Positions 27,344 to 37,413 of a stretch of 50,919 nt of DNA are shown here, piece after piece. Both the position numbers and the translations under genes were made by a program. The DNA comes from Acidobacteriota bacterium (GTDB taxonomy: Bacteria > Acidobacteriota > Terriglobia > UBA7540), in the NCBI GenBank assembly GCA_021817045.1, contig JAKAWG010000032.1:1-50919 (forward strand), written 5' to 3'. Positions within the stretch are counted from its first letter, which is position 1. The number at the start of each line of letters is the position of its first letter. A model generated the notes under the pieces. That model did no database searches, was not told where the DNA came from, and was given only the letters and a program-made list of their open reading frames with translations.

Positions 27344-30094
27344 CTACCGGACTGCGACGTTGTACGCAGTGGGCGCGGGGGCAAGCGGCTTAGAGGTAGT
27401 GTTACATACTTGAACTGTCACCGTGTCCTTCGCGCTCAGGTACGCGCGATTCCAATCAAACCCCGTCCCGGGAAAGGTCTTCGGCGTCACGCGGATGGTG
27501 GCGCCGTCGGCTATAGCATCGCTCGCTCCGCCGAGGCGTAGCGTTCCACTCGTACAATCTCCTCCACGCAATGTTGAACCACCAATTGGCTTTGTAACAT
27601 CCTCCACGCGCGGCAAGGTTACAGAGCCCTGCCCGCGGTTTGCCGCCCAGTGGAGCGCATAGAATACCGGCCCGTAGTCTGCCTTGAGGCTGGCAGCTCC
27701 TGTGAGCACGGCGAAGCTTTTGGTGCTAAACGTCGCGGCTTGGTACAGGAGGTCATGCAGGGAAACCAGCCCCGACGAGGCGGCAATCTTAGCATTGGGA
27801 TAGTTCCTAAGGTCCTCCGCAAAGGTGCAATCGTCCAGGGAGATTATTGAGAAGGTGTTCGTCCCAGTTATCTGAAGCCACGGTGAGTACCCGGTTCGAA
27901 TCGACGGGTCCTCGAAATGGCAGGCAAAGCACCGAAACTGGGCCCCGTTCGTGACTGTGACCTGCACGGAATCAAACGAGACGGAGTAGAAGTCAAATTC
28001 TCCCAGAGGTCCCGTCGTCAGGTAAACGTCATCGTCTAGACTGCCATTGCAGACAACACCAGCGAAGAACGAATTGTTCTCCCCGAAATTGGAAGTTCCT
28101 GGGGCGACGACAATCGCCTGACGATTGCCTTGGATAATGAAGTTGTCGAACGTGTTGAAACCTTCGTTGTCCCCTGCGAACTTCAGCGCGACATCGCAGT
28201 GGCTGATTCTGAACCCGGAAAGGCGTAGACCCCACGCACCGAAATTTCCCTCGCCCAGCGCCACGCATACCGTGGAACTTTTCGTTCCGGGCCCTTGCAC
28301 ATCGATCCCTCGTAGTCCTGGTGAAAATCCCCAGAGCGCGCTGTTGGTAAGATTCAGGCACACGCCACTAGTCATCCTGCAATCTATGCGCGTTGCCTGC
28401 GCGCCCGCTCCCCACAGAATGCTTCCGGTGCTGTTTTGCCCGGCCGCCGTCGTGATCGTGGACGAAACCTCGTAGCGCCCTTGCGGAAAGAAGACGATTC
28501 CACCCGTATCCCCCAGCTTCCAGCTTCCACTCGCTTGCGCCGACCGAATCGCCGCTTGAATGGCGGCGGTGTCATCCGTTTTGCCATCGCCCTTAGCGCC
28601 GAAATCCTTCACGTTGTATTCCCGAATGCTTCCGCTGTCCCTGGGCTCGGCGACTGCACCCTGGCCTGTTGCGGGCGATGGACCGGAGTGCGCGTTGCCC
28701 ATCCCAGCGACCGTGGTTGCAGAAACGAACACGAGAGCAACGGCGAACACTCCCTTGAAAGCCCTTGGCCACGCTGGTGTCGGTGACCGTCCGGGCGCAG
28801 CAGCGGCCACAGGCGTCGCAAGCCTCCTTCGGCTTGAGGCCTTCCCAGCCTTCTGAGAGTCGGATTTACCCCTGCGAAAATAGGCACTCGCGTAGAGGTA
28901 GGCCAGTGCGAGGAAGAGTGATTCTGTCTTCCAGCCCTCCTGGAACATGTTCGCCAACAAGACTCCAGCGAGCGCACTTGAACCCAAAACGAGCCCATAT
29001 GCCTTTATCGAGCTCTTTCCGACTAGGAATACCCAAGCGAGGATCAGAAGTGTCCCGGGAATTCCATAGCCGAACACCCACGCGACCGGCGTCACGCCCG
29101 GAACGACGGTGTTCGGAAAAAGTCCCGTTCGCTCGGCATATTCGCCGTATCGACCGGGTCCGAGGCCCGTAAGCCAACTCCATGGATTATCCTCAAGCGT
29201 TATCAGTGCGTAATGGAGATGGAAGGTGCGCTCGGCCTCCAGGCCGCGAATCGGCGTGTTCAAGCCCGGATTCCACCCCGGTTGTGACTGTTGAACCTGC
29301 TGCATCAGCCGGTTGCTCACGTACGGAACCATAATCAAACATAGCGCAACGAATCCTAACCGCAGAGCCGCTCTCCCCTTCTTGGCGGCCAGCACCAGCC
29401 CCGCCGCACACGGCAGAAAGCCGAGCAGGACTTGCTCTGAAAGTGATGCGAGAACCGCTGCAGCCGCACCCAAAATGCCCCAGAAGACCACCCTTTCGCG
29501 AACCCCATCTCGCAGATATCCCAACGCAAGTATCACGAGCGCTGAGAACATGAATTCCCCGAACGGGGGTGATTCGAAAAAAGTGCCACACATTCTCGGC
29601 ACATAGAGGCCGCCAAACTCAATCCACTGATTGAGCTTATGCAGTTCTACGAATCGGTCTAAAAGGTCCGGGTACGGGGCCTTGCCTAGGACCGCGAAAA
29701 CCAGGTAGACGCCCAGGGCAAGCTGAACGAGTACGCTGAGAGCGAGCCAGCGCAGGACGAATCTGCGGTCCTCGATCATCAACCGAACGCTCACCCAGAA
29801 AAGAGACATCGCCAAGAGGAGACGGAGCGGTTCCTTGAATACCCTGTAGATCGTGATGATGTCAGAATAGATGGGCGGCATGAAGATGGTGCCCGCATAT
29901 GCGCTCACGAGAGAGAATGCAACGATCGCAACAGTCACTAAGGGACGTGGACGGCTCCGCCAAAGTAGAAACAGAATCATCGCCAGAAACAGGGTTGGGT
30001 CCAGCCAGTATCGGAGTCCAAACATATGCTTAACGCCGAAACCGACGGGAATCAGCATGAGGGCGAGGGCGTACAGTAATCGATCAGGCTTCAT
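27344..30094 (-). CDS. Fusion of Wzy-like membrane polymerase and pectate-lyase-type beta-helix
   Basis: A 916-residue frame with no stop. Residues 1-405 form a polytopic membrane protein with about 10-12 helices, resembling O-antigen polymerase/ligase proteins: CGTFFESPPFGEFMFSALVI, LASLSEQVLLGFLPCAAGLV and the loop LTGLGPGRYGEYAERTGLF. A basic, Ala/Pro-rich linker (about 406-445) is followed by a new hydrophobic segment (446-465, FKGVFAVALVFVSATTVAGM). From 490 begins REYNVKDFGAKGDGKTDDTA and then GGIVFFPQGRYEVSSTI, the start of the Pectate_lyase_3 right-handed beta-helix family, running to the C-terminus. The helix at 446 would place the beta-helix outside the cytoplasm. It starts with an ATGA overlap on the preceding GT2 gene. 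Confidence 0.82.
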   Translation of the reverse strand: MKPDRLLYALALMLIPVGFGVKHMFGLRYWLDPTLFLAMILFLLWRSRPRPLVTVAIVAFSLVSAYAGTIFMPPIYSDIITIYRVFKEPLRLLLAMSLFWVSVRLMIEDRRFVLRWLALSVLVQLALGVYLVFAVLGKAPYPDLLDRFVELHKLNQWIEFGGLYVPRMCGTFFESPPFGEFMFSALVILALGYLRDGVRERVVFWGILGAAAAVLASLSEQVLLGFLPCAAGLVLAAKKGRAALRLGFVALCLIMVPYVSNRLMQQVQQSQPGWNPGLNTPIRGLEAERTFHLHYALITLEDNPWSWLTGLGPGRYGEYAERTGLFPNTVVPGVTPVAWVFGYGIPGTLLILAWVFLVGKSSIKAYGLVLGSSALAGVLLANMFQEGWKTESLFLALAYLYASAYFRRGKSDSQKAGKASSRRRLATPVAAAAPGRSPTPAWPRAFKGVFAVALVFVSATTVAGMGNAHSGPSPATGQGAVAEPRDSGSIREYNVKDFGAKGDGKTDDTAAIQAAIRSAQASGSWKLGDTGGIVFFPQGRYEVSSTITTAAGQNSTGSILWGAGAQATRIDCRMTSGVCLNLTNSALWGFSPGLRGIDVQGPGTKSSTVCVALGEGNFGAWGLRLSGFRISHCDVALKFAGDNEGFNTFDNFIIQGNRQAIVVAPGTSNFGENNSFFAGVVCNGSLDDDVYLTTGPLGEFDFYSVSFDSVQVTVTNGAQFRCFACHFEDPSIRTGYSPWLQITGTNTFSIISLDDCTFAEDLRNYPNAKIAASSGLVSLHDLLYQAATFSTKSFAVLTGAASLKADYGPVFYALHWAANRGQGSVTLPRVEDVTKPIGGSTLRGGDCTSGTLRLGGASDAIADGATIRVTPKTFPGTGFDWNRAYLSAKDTVTVQVCNTTSKPLAPAPTAYNVAVR

Positions 30095-30924
30095 CCGACC
30101 CAGCCCCTGATTCTTCCCTTGAAATTTCCCCAGTGAAGATTAGCCTGGGCTGGGTCTAGCCTGGCCAACGACAACACGGTGCCGGCCAAGGAACGCGCCC
30201 AGTAATACGAAACGATTGGGAACGGGTAAAGGTGCTTTCGCTGGACTCGGCCGAATCCCTGGCCGTATGAGTAGCCCCTCTTGCGTGCGGTTTCCCGTTG
30301 GAGTCTGGGTTGAGGGTGAAAAACGGCTATGGAGGGTTCGTAATAAAGGTGAAAGCCGGCGTTCAGTGCGCGCAGCAAATAGTCGGTTTCCTCACCTGAT
30401 TCCCAGCGGGTCCCGGAACCTACGCCTAAGTTTGGGTCGAAGCCTCCCACTGCCGTAGCCACCCTGCGACGCAGGAAAACCGTATAGGAAATAGCGCGGC
30501 GCCACACGTTGTTGCGGTTGATAGGACCGCCCTGCCCATCCCATCGTAAGTTCGACGCGCGGTCTTTCTCGTCGCGCGAAATCACGCTGACACCATCTAT
30601 GTCCGGATGAGCTTCGAGCCATGCACTGAGGAGAGAGAGGAGGCTCGGGGCATACCAACAATCGTCATCCGGAAAACCTACGACGTCCCCAGTAATGCCT
30701 TGCAGTCCCACGTTACGTGCCCGTGAAAGGCCAGGCGCAGACCTCAGATGCAAGATCGAGACGCGTTGCTCATAGGCCGCCAGAAGAGGAGCCAGCCGGT
30801 CATCAGAATTCTGGTCAATGACGATCAACTCGAATTTCATATAACTCTGCCGCGCGGCAGCCCGTAAGAATCTCTCAACTTCTCTTGTCCGACCGACAGT
30901 TCCCATGATGAGGGAGAACTTCAC
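30091..30924 (-). CDS. GT2-family glycosyltransferase
   Basis: A 277-residue GT-A enzyme. The start is taken as GTG 30924, overlapping the preceding stop as GTGA; the frame extends upstream only through the neighbour's codons. It reads KFSLIMGTVGRTREVERFLR, ELIVIDQNSDDRLAPLL, ARNVGLQGITGDVVGFPDDD (the metal-binding DDD) and GVGSGTRWESGEETDYLLRA (catalytic base region ExxD). It is related to the family 2 rhamnosyl/glycosyl-transferases of polysaccharide clusters. It overlaps the polymerase/beta-helix gene by 4 bases. Confidence 0.85.
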   Translation of the reverse strand: MKFSLIMGTVGRTREVERFLRAAARQSYMKFELIVIDQNSDDRLAPLLAAYEQRVSILHLRSAPGLSRARNVGLQGITGDVVGFPDDDCWYAPSLLSLLSAWLEAHPDIDGVSVISRDEKDRASNLRWDGQGGPINRNNVWRRAISYTVFLRRRVATAVGGFDPNLGVGSGTRWESGEETDYLLRALNAGFHLYYEPSIAVFHPQPRLQRETARKRGYSYGQGFGRVQRKHLYPFPIVSYYWARSLAGTVLSLARLDPAQANLHWGNFKGRIRGWVG

Positions 30925-31958
30925 TTCGCCGCCTCTCTGAAAATTTCCAGATAAGCCGTTGCCGCGGTTTCCCAGGAAAAACGAGCGAGGTTGCTGCTTC
31001 CCTTGATGCTGATCTCTTGCCGGAGGGGAGGAGATTCCAGGAGATGTCGAATAGCTTCCGCCCATGCAAAAGGGTCCTCCTGCAAGAGCCAAGCCGCCTC
31101 GCCGCCCACTTCACGATTAATTGGCGTGTCGAGAGCGAGGACCGGACAACCACATGCCATCGCCTCTAGTATGGGAAAGCCGAAGCCCTCATATTGCGAG
31201 GGAAACATCAGCGCGACGGCGTCTCTAAGCAAGCGAAAGGTATCACTTCTCGGCAGCACGCCAGTGGCCACGACTGTCCCGGAGAATTCGATGAGCAGCG
31301 GCGCAAAAGAGTTATGTACGTCTCCTGTCAGCACGAGACGCACATTCACCCCCGACTTCTGGAGTCGCCAGACAGCGAGTACAGCGAGGCGGAGATTCTT
31401 TCGCGGGTGGTGTGCCCCGAGCATCAGCACATAAGGTGTCTCTTCTCTTCGATCACGCTGCGGCACCTCGTCATCAGAGATTTCGAAGCCGTTCAGGACG
31501 GGTACCACCTTTGATCCACACTCAGGAAAACGCTCCACTAGGTCGTTTGCCGTTGTTTTGGAAACCGTGACAATCTTTCGCGCCCGGTGCAAAGATGAGC
31601 GCAGCCTCCACGACATGAAACCCGCGCCCCTCTCCTGGTCCATTCCATTGATGAACATCAGGTCGTGCACCGTCACGACCGAAGGCTTCCGCAGGTTAGC
31701 GGGAAGAAACCCGATGCTGCCCCAGAAGATATCGAAAGGACCTGCGAGGAGCGGGCTGAATTCGTAGAAAAGCGCACCGGTCTTAGGTAAGGCCGGCCAC
31801 GACGATATTTCAATTCCTGAAACCGGTAAGAACCTTGGTGCTACTCCCACAAAATGAAATTCCGACGATAATCGGCTAACAATGTTGGATACGAAGACGC
31901 CCGGACCCCAGTGTCGCGTCTGGGGTTTCAACGGGCGAGCGTCGAATGCAATGGTCAT
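30921..31958 (-). CDS. GT4-family glycosyltransferase
   Basis: A 345-residue GT-B glycosyltransferase. It begins MTIAFDARPLKPQTRHWGPG, a start typical of mannosyl-transferase-like GT4 proteins. It has VVTVHDLMFING, KIVTVSKTTANDLVERF, the C-terminal domain start PYVLMLGAHHPRKNLR and the donor motif FPSQYEGFGFPILEAMACG (E-x7-E). The ATG lies 3 bases after the preceding methyltransferase stop. The donor sugar cannot be told from sequence. Confidence 0.87.
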   Translation of the reverse strand: MTIAFDARPLKPQTRHWGPGVFVSNIVSRLSSEFHFVGVAPRFLPVSGIEISSWPALPKTGALFYEFSPLLAGPFDIFWGSIGFLPANLRKPSVVTVHDLMFINGMDQERGAGFMSWRLRSSLHRARKIVTVSKTTANDLVERFPECGSKVVPVLNGFEISDDEVPQRDRREETPYVLMLGAHHPRKNLRLAVLAVWRLQKSGVNVRLVLTGDVHNSFAPLLIEFSGTVVATGVLPRSDTFRLLRDAVALMFPSQYEGFGFPILEAMACGCPVLALDTPINREVGGEAAWLLQEDPFAWAEAIRHLLESPPLRQEISIKGSSNLARFSWETAATAYLEIFREAAK

Positions 31959-31961
31959 CGA

Positions 31962-32720
31962 TCAATCTTTTGTCAAAGCTACGCCGCACGGTTTTTCCGC
32001 CTGCAAGACCATCGTCTCGAATCTGTTCGCCCGTTCGCCTATCCACAGGCCGTGTCTTTCGATGCCGCTCAAGTTTGGATCGTCGCTGTCACCGGGTTCA
32101 AAACGGCGCACATTCACAAAGCCCGCCTGGAGCAGAGAGTTTGTCAACGTGGCTTCGTCATAGATGAAACGGTGTCCCCAGGCGCGCATGAAGTGATTTA
32201 TTATGAAGCACTCCGCTCTGGGCACTCGCGGAAGATCATTATGTTTTAGGGCCCAACTCTTGTACTCGCGCTGGCCGTCTTGTGTGACGAAGTACAATGA
32301 GAGAATCTTTTCCAAATCGGGAGTCGTCACCCTTATCTTTCCTCCCGGTCGGAGCGTCCGGAAGCATTCCGAAAGCATTGTCATCCCGGATTGATAAGAA
32401 AGATGCTCCACAACGTGCTCCGAGAAAACATATGTCAGGCTGTTATCCCGAAATGGGAAGCGCTTGCCAGCGTCCAAGAAGTACAGCGGCCTTAGGTTCG
32501 GCGAAATATCTGTATTCAGCCAAAGCGGCAAGGGATTGCGTCCCGCTCCGATGTGAAGCCTGCAGGGATCGCTTGGCGAACATGAGCGAGCTTTCCAGTT
32601 TAACAACTCACGCGCCGCTTGCCTCCAAAGAACAACGCCAATCTGCCTAACTGGAGGCGGCAGTTTCGCGAAAGGCCTCGAAAGTACACCGTACCACGAG
32701 TCCAGCGTCTTGAGCGTCAA
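31962..32720 (-). CDS. Class I SAM-dependent methyltransferase
   Basis: A 252-residue protein with LHIGAGRNPLPLWLNTDISP, the motif I variant used by polysaccharide-cluster methyltransferases that begin with LxxGxGxxPxxGWxNxD. It continues FPFRDNSLTYVFSEHVVEHL and RTLRPGGKIRVTTPDLEKIL. No ATG is available near the N-terminus; a TTG at 32720 is the first start codon, so the true start is uncertain. The neighbouring glycosyltransferase follows after 3 bases. A role in methylating a sugar or lipid-linked precursor is inferred. Confidence 0.78.
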   Translation of the reverse strand: MTLKTLDSWYGVLSRPFAKLPPPVRQIGVVLWRQAARELLNWKARSCSPSDPCRLHIGAGRNPLPLWLNTDISPNLRPLYFLDAGKRFPFRDNSLTYVFSEHVVEHLSYQSGMTMLSECFRTLRPGGKIRVTTPDLEKILSLYFVTQDGQREYKSWALKHNDLPRVPRAECFIINHFMRAWGHRFIYDEATLTNSLLQAGFVNVRRFEPGDSDDPNLSGIERHGLWIGERANRFETMVLQAEKPCGVALTKD

Positions 32721-32798
32721 TTCACTGTTTCCGTTTCGCGTGCAGCTCTCTCCTGACGATCACCCATAAATGCCGCGCTGGCTGAGACAGTAGTTACC

Positions 32799-33857
32799 TC
32801 ACTTAACCCCAAAAGCCACAATCTCCTCGCCCAGCGTTCTCCTTAAACCCAGCCCGATCCGCTCCGCGCAAGCCATGAGCCAGCCATAGAGGCGGAGCGT
32901 GTTTGACTGGGGCGACCCCAGCTCATAATGCCCTGAGCGGCGAACCGCGCGGCTGGCGATAAAAGCTTGGTCAGCCCATCGGGGCTTTGTCGAACAAAAA
33001 ACCTGGCTGAAGCCAGCCTTTCGAAGGATTCTGGCAAGAGTAGGAGGATTAAAAATAAACAGGTGGTAAGGCGTCGCTAGCGAGACCCAATCGTTCCTCC
33101 ATATCTTATGTCCTAGGCTCCACGCATTAGGCGTTGCGAGGACAACGCGCCCCCCTGGTTTCAGCAAACGATTCGCGTGTTTAAGGAAGCCGATCGGGTC
33201 GTGGACGTGTTCGATAATATGGCTCATTGTTATAGCGTCAAAGGATCCGTCCGGGAGCGCCAGGTCCGCAACAGATCCCTGATGAACGGTGAGACCCTTG
33301 CTTCTGGCATTTTGAATCGCACCGGTGTCAAAATCAACGCCCTCAACCTGCCAGCCCCAGTCGTGCATCAACTTCATAGCAACTCCGCCGCCGCAGCCGA
33401 CATCAAGAAGGCGTCCCTTACTATGGCCCGGCATTTCTGCGAAGGGAAAATCCGCGTCCGCCCGCCAAGCAGGGTGAAGATACGCCAGCATTCCCATCCA
33501 ACGTTCCCGTGCTTGCGAGCCATCTGGAAGAGGATAGCCATATTTGAGCGCCAAATAACAACGTCGTGCCTTTCTGAGGCTTGCAAGCCAACGACCTGGT
33601 TCTCTCGAAGGATCGTCGTGCGTCTCGCGAAAGTAGCCGTAAATCCTCGCAACGTCCTCTTCAACGGGAATTGGGTCTAGCCAAAGGAGACCACACCGAC
33701 GGTCAGTGCATCTGCGAATCATCCAAATGCCCGGGCATCCATAGCGCACATCCTTAGCGTTCTGGTACAACAGACTGCCAGGGCTTCCGCAGAGATAACA
33801 CGCCGGCTGAACGGCAACCCTGACCTCTCCGTAATCTGTGGCAACACTGGAGCCCAT
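32799..33857 (-). CDS. SAM-dependent methyltransferase with N-terminal zinc-ribbon-like region
   Basis: About 350 residues. The N-terminal part has CYLCGSPGSLLYQ and RCTDRRCGLLWLDP, two cysteine pairs resembling the small zinc-binding head of sugar C-/O-methyltransferases. The core has GRLLDVGCGGGVAMKLM, FDAITMSHIIEHVHDP and LKPGGRVVLATPN. The start is placed at ATG 33857 because GAGG lies 4 bases before it; an ATG at 33890 and a TTG at 33911 are possible longer starts. It follows the GT2 gene in the same orientation. Confidence 0.8.
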   Translation of the reverse strand: MGSSVATDYGEVRVAVQPACYLCGSPGSLLYQNAKDVRYGCPGIWMIRRCTDRRCGLLWLDPIPVEEDVARIYGYFRETHDDPSREPGRWLASLRKARRCYLALKYGYPLPDGSQARERWMGMLAYLHPAWRADADFPFAEMPGHSKGRLLDVGCGGGVAMKLMHDWGWQVEGVDFDTGAIQNARSKGLTVHQGSVADLALPDGSFDAITMSHIIEHVHDPIGFLKHANRLLKPGGRVVLATPNAWSLGHKIWRNDWVSLATPYHLFIFNPPTLARILRKAGFSQVFCSTKPRWADQAFIASRAVRRSGHYELGSPQSNTLRLYGWLMACAERIGLGLRRTLGEEIVAFGVK

Positions 33858-33912
33858 GACACCTCGATTTCCTACCGTAGCGACTCGCATTCCGGGTCGC
33901 CAGGGGCCCAAC

Positions 33913-34965
33913 CTAAGTGAGTCTGTGCAGCAGCTTCCTCAAAGGCTCAGGTAAGCTTGTGGGAACCGACCACCACAGGATGAGGGGACGAGCAAGTCTC
34001 GCTGGTAACAAAGCTACCCACAGGCACCACGCCGTCCAAAGCATCCGCCTCCGCCAGTTGCTAACTTCGTCCCATCGCCAGAGACTCTCGACACAACAGA
34101 CGGCGAGCTTGAAGGCGCTGTCTCCCTCAACGGGATGCTCCTTTGGAGCCAAACGCAAGGATACCAATCTTGCGCAAACATGGTGAAACTGCCGTAGAGC
34201 AAGGACTTCCTCGTCCGGAGCCGGCAGCCCCAACCTCGTAGCCGTCGCAATCAGCGCTTTGAATTTGTTGGAGCCGTGCTCGATGTACCAGTGAAGTCTC
34301 CTAACGGATACCGAATCCTGATGCCATGCGTTTGCGCCGTGGACGCGATATAAGCCCAAGACTTCTCTCAAGGAACCCACAGTGCCATAAAATGGCGTGA
34401 CGGTCACCAGATATCCATCCGCCGAAATGCGGTACCTGATCTCGTCAATCGGAAGCACAGCAGCCAGCGCTCTGCGAGAGAAGGCGTTGCCGCTTGTCGG
34501 CGGGGAACTATACGAGCCACAACGAAGCAGCAGTGGCCGTACGTCGGCAGGAGGGGAAGGATCACGAAGGCTGGGATAGAAAAAGCCCAGCTTTCTACCA
34601 TCGGCATCCACACACGCCAGGTGGAACTGCGCCTTCGCGAATTCCGGTCTCCAGCAGCTAACCACTCGCTCGACCGCGCGGCCCAGCAGAACATCGTCAG
34701 CGTCAAGGAACATGACGATGTCGCCGTGGCTTGCAGCGAATCCAGCATTGAGCGCCGAAGCTTGGCCGCCGTTCTCTTTCAGAACCGGGAGCACCCGCTT
34801 ACCGTAGCTGGCAATTACGCCACGCGAGCCATCTGTCGAGCCGTCATCGACAACGATTACCTCCAAAGGATTGTAAGTCTGGACTAGGGCGCTGTCGATC
34901 GCCTCCGGCAAAAAGCGAGCATAGTTGTAATTATTGACGATAATGCTAACGAACGGCATCTCCAT
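33913..34965 (-). CDS. GT2-family glycosyltransferase
   Basis: A GT-A enzyme of about 350 residues beginning MEMPFVSIIVNNYNYARFLP, with VIVVDDGSTDGSRGVI, NGGQASALNAGFAASHGDIV and FLDADD. This is a textbook family 2 N-terminal domain with the DAD metal site. The C-terminal third is less conserved and contains a hydrophobic segment near the end (about LWWSVPTSLPEPL). The ATG at 34965 overlaps the previous methyltransferase by 20 bases; an in-frame start at 34995 would overlap more. Acceptor and donor are unknown. Confidence 0.85.
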   Translation of the reverse strand: MEMPFVSIIVNNYNYARFLPEAIDSALVQTYNPLEVIVVDDGSTDGSRGVIASYGKRVLPVLKENGGQASALNAGFAASHGDIVMFLDADDVLLGRAVERVVSCWRPEFAKAQFHLACVDADGRKLGFFYPSLRDPSPPADVRPLLLRCGSYSSPPTSGNAFSRRALAAVLPIDEIRYRISADGYLVTVTPFYGTVGSLREVLGLYRVHGANAWHQDSVSVRRLHWYIEHGSNKFKALIATATRLGLPAPDEEVLALRQFHHVCARLVSLRLAPKEHPVEGDSAFKLAVCCVESLWRWDEVSNWRRRMLWTAWCLWVALLPARLARPLILWWSVPTSLPEPLRKLLHRLT

Positions 34966-35869
34966 GGAACAGCGCTCTCTTAAGGCTACTTGCACGACCT
35001 AAAATCCAGCCCTTGCGCACGTGGGAATCCCGAACCAGGTACGGCCATGCGCCGAAAGGCCGTCGTGCGAGTTTCTCGTACTCCGAAGGCCTGAATAGCG
35101 GGTCCCGAGAGTACCACGATAGCGCAAGGTCGTGCTTCAAAAACAGGAACGGAACACGGCCCGCATACCTTAGATTATTTGATAGGTGCGTTGGGAAACG
35201 ATCCTCGATCAGAGCGAACGATTCGGTCACGAGAGCGATACCACCGACCTTTAACATTCGGCTGATGTCGCTAATCGCATCGAGTGGCCGCGGCAAGTGT
35301 TCGAGGACTTCGAATGAAATCACGACGTCATACTGGGCGGACTGGCAGGAAGCATAATCGGGAACTACCCGAATACGTTCCTTTAGGTCCGGATAGCAGG
35401 CGAATCGCCTGGCCGCGAAATCAAAGGTCCTGCTACCAGGAAAGTCGAAGTAATCTAAGTTGTACCCGTGGCTGGCGAGGTAGAGAGAGTCGCTACCAGC
35501 ACCATCGCCAAGCAGGAGGATTTTGGTTGTGTCGCACGGGGCGTTATGGGCCTCGTGGTACCTGCGGATGCGCTCGGTCCCGGTAGCGATCCACCGTTGT
35601 CTTCCCGGACTAGCCCAGAAGACAAGCGTTTCGAACACAAAGCCGTCTCCTTCACGGTAGAGCCTTTCCATCTGGGCATCATACCTGTGGGGGGTAGCGC
35701 CTAATCGCTCGACATCCCGAGCTACGTTCCAGCCAAGCTGCAGGGCTTCCATCCAAACCCGGTGCTCAACCTCACTTTGCGAGAGGCCGGTAAGCCTGAC
35801 AATCTCCTTGGTTATTTCCTCAAATGTCAGCGGCAACTGAGAGTCCGTAGGACGGGTTGCGCTGCTCAT
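34946..35869 (-). CDS. SAM-dependent methyltransferase
   Basis: A 307-residue protein starting at ATG 35869 with a strong GGAGGAGTAGC ribosome-binding site and ATGA overlap with the flippase gene. Conserved parts are ILLLGDGAGSDSLYLASHG (motif I), VISFEVLEHLPRPLDAISDI and MLKVGGIALVTESFALIEDR. An N-terminal helical region (about 15-110) precedes the core, with a tryptophan- and tyrosine-rich segment. It lies inside the polysaccharide cluster between a flippase and a GT2 enzyme. Confidence 0.8.
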   Translation of the reverse strand: MSSATRPTDSQLPLTFEEITKEIVRLTGLSQSEVEHRVWMEALQLGWNVARDVERLGATPHRYDAQMERLYREGDGFVFETLVFWASPGRQRWIATGTERIRRYHEAHNAPCDTTKILLLGDGAGSDSLYLASHGYNLDYFDFPGSRTFDFAARRFACYPDLKERIRVVPDYASCQSAQYDVVISFEVLEHLPRPLDAISDISRMLKVGGIALVTESFALIEDRFPTHLSNNLRYAGRVPFLFLKHDLALSWYSRDPLFRPSEYEKLARRPFGAWPYLVRDSHVRKGWILGRASSLKRALFHGDAVR

Positions 35870-37413
35870 GCTACTCCTCCACGCACAGTGCGCAAACCCT
35901 CCTTTGCATAACCGACCAGATACCGAAAACTCGGAGGCCATAAAATAAGAAGCGCTAGGCTCATTAAAGCGATCCAGCCCACAAGGGGGTCAAAGAAAGC
36001 CGAGCCGAACGCGAACCACCACAGCGCGGCCACACTGTAATCGGGTCGGCCGACCTTCCGGCGCGTAGCCGCGTCAAGGAACGGATAACTGGCTAGGCCT
36101 GCCATCTCAGCCCATCCGTAACCTGCAATACCCAAACGGGGCACTAAAAGGAACGCCGTGCCAGCAAACATGAAGACGTGAATCACGTGAAAAGCAGCAA
36201 CATCCCAGTTCTTACACAGGACAAAAAGCGCAGAGGAGGACAGGGTGTAGGCTGAATTCGTCATGTAGCTCAGAGCGATGAACGGGTACACCAGCATCAC
36301 AGGTGTCCAGCGCGGTCCGAACAAGGCACGGAGGACAAAAGGGCCGGCTAACGAAAATGTCAGAAGCGGTGGGCCCACAGCCAACACCTGGAGACGCATT
36401 CCTTCGCTAATAGCTCTCAGCAGTCGTCCCGTGTCATTTTGCAATCGTGCTAGGGCAGCGATTGAAATGCGCCACGCGGCACTCTTGGCAAAACTGAGGA
36501 CTTCTACAAGGCGGATCGCCAGGGCGACAAATCCCACCGCGGCGCCGCCAGCGTATCGTCCGACCACCAACGGGTTCACAAGACTGCGAAGCTGCCAGAC
36601 CCATATGGAGGCTGAGTAACCAAGCCCGTAGCCCAATATCCGCTTGGTCAAGTGCAGGCTGAAGTGTAGCGAGGGGCGATAGCGCGCGATCAGGAAAAAG
36701 AGCGTAAACAACAGGGCTTGCTGGACCCACCAGCCCGTGACGGGCGCCCATACGTTTCGGTCCCGAAAGGCGAGAGGCAGCGCCACGAGGTAAAAGGAGG
36801 CCTGCCCGGACAGCTCAATTAAGGCTATGCGCTTGTAGTCCAACCCCCGCTCAAGCCGGGCTAGCGGGACCTGCCGCAACGTGAGGAACGGCAGCGTAAG
36901 GAACATGAGGGATGCAACCGGACGAAAGCCGCCGAGTTTCATCCATGAATTGAGAAGCGGCAGAACGGCTATACTTCCGCCTATCCCCAACAACGTTAGA
37001 ACGATCAGGATTGTAAAGCCCTGGTGATAGACCTCCGGGCAATCCTCGCTCTGGGGATGCCGCATCAGATAGATTTCGACTCCCCACTGAGCCACGAGCT
37101 GGACATAGCTCAAGACGCTGAGTGCCGCCGCATAGAGACCGTAATTTCTGGGTCCTATCTCGCGCAACAGATAAATGGGGCCAAGGAGGCCTATCGCAAG
37201 GCCAATAGCCTGACGGACTCCGAGGTAAAGTCCCCCTTGAAAGACCAACCCTCTCAACGATTTGGGTGTTTGCTGGCTCGGCTGGTTCAAGGCTGGGTAA
37301 GTCTTGCCCTTCGGGAATCTGGTGCCCTTAATGGAATTGGTCCGACCTGGAAACCTCGAAGTCGGCGAGGGCTCATCGGTGTGCGAGCAGAGTTGGCCGC
37401 TGGAAATGCCCAA
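35866..37413 (-). CDS. Oligosaccharide flippase (Wzx/RfbX-like)
   Basis: A MATE-like polysaccharide flippase with about 12-14 hydrophobic segments. The N-terminal core [20 protein letters not shown] and [20 protein letters not shown] is typical of the Polysacc_synt family that turns undecaprenyl-linked repeats across the inner membrane. The first start codon in frame is TTG at 37413, overlapping the upstream gene by 41 bases and giving a hydrophilic extension of about 50 residues. A later TTG near 37290 or 37248 may be the real start. It is the only flippase gene in the cluster. Confidence 0.82.
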   Translation of the reverse strand: MGISSGQLCSHTDEPSPTSRFPGRTNSIKGTRFPKGKTYPALNQPSQQTPKSLRGLVFQGGLYLGVRQAIGLAIGLLGPIYLLREIGPRNYGLYAAALSVLSYVQLVAQWGVEIYLMRHPQSEDCPEVYHQGFTILIVLTLLGIGGSIAVLPLLNSWMKLGGFRPVASLMFLTLPFLTLRQVPLARLERGLDYKRIALIELSGQASFYLVALPLAFRDRNVWAPVTGWWVQQALLFTLFFLIARYRPSLHFSLHLTKRILGYGLGYSASIWVWQLRSLVNPLVVGRYAGGAAVGFVALAIRLVEVLSFAKSAAWRISIAALARLQNDTGRLLRAISEGMRLQVLAVGPPLLTFSLAGPFVLRALFGPRWTPVMLVYPFIALSYMTNSAYTLSSSALFVLCKNWDVAAFHVIHVFMFAGTAFLLVPRLGIAGYGWAEMAGLASYPFLDAATRRKVGRPDYSVAALWWFAFGSAFFDPLVGWIALMSLALLILWPPSFRYLVGYAKEGLRTVRGGVA

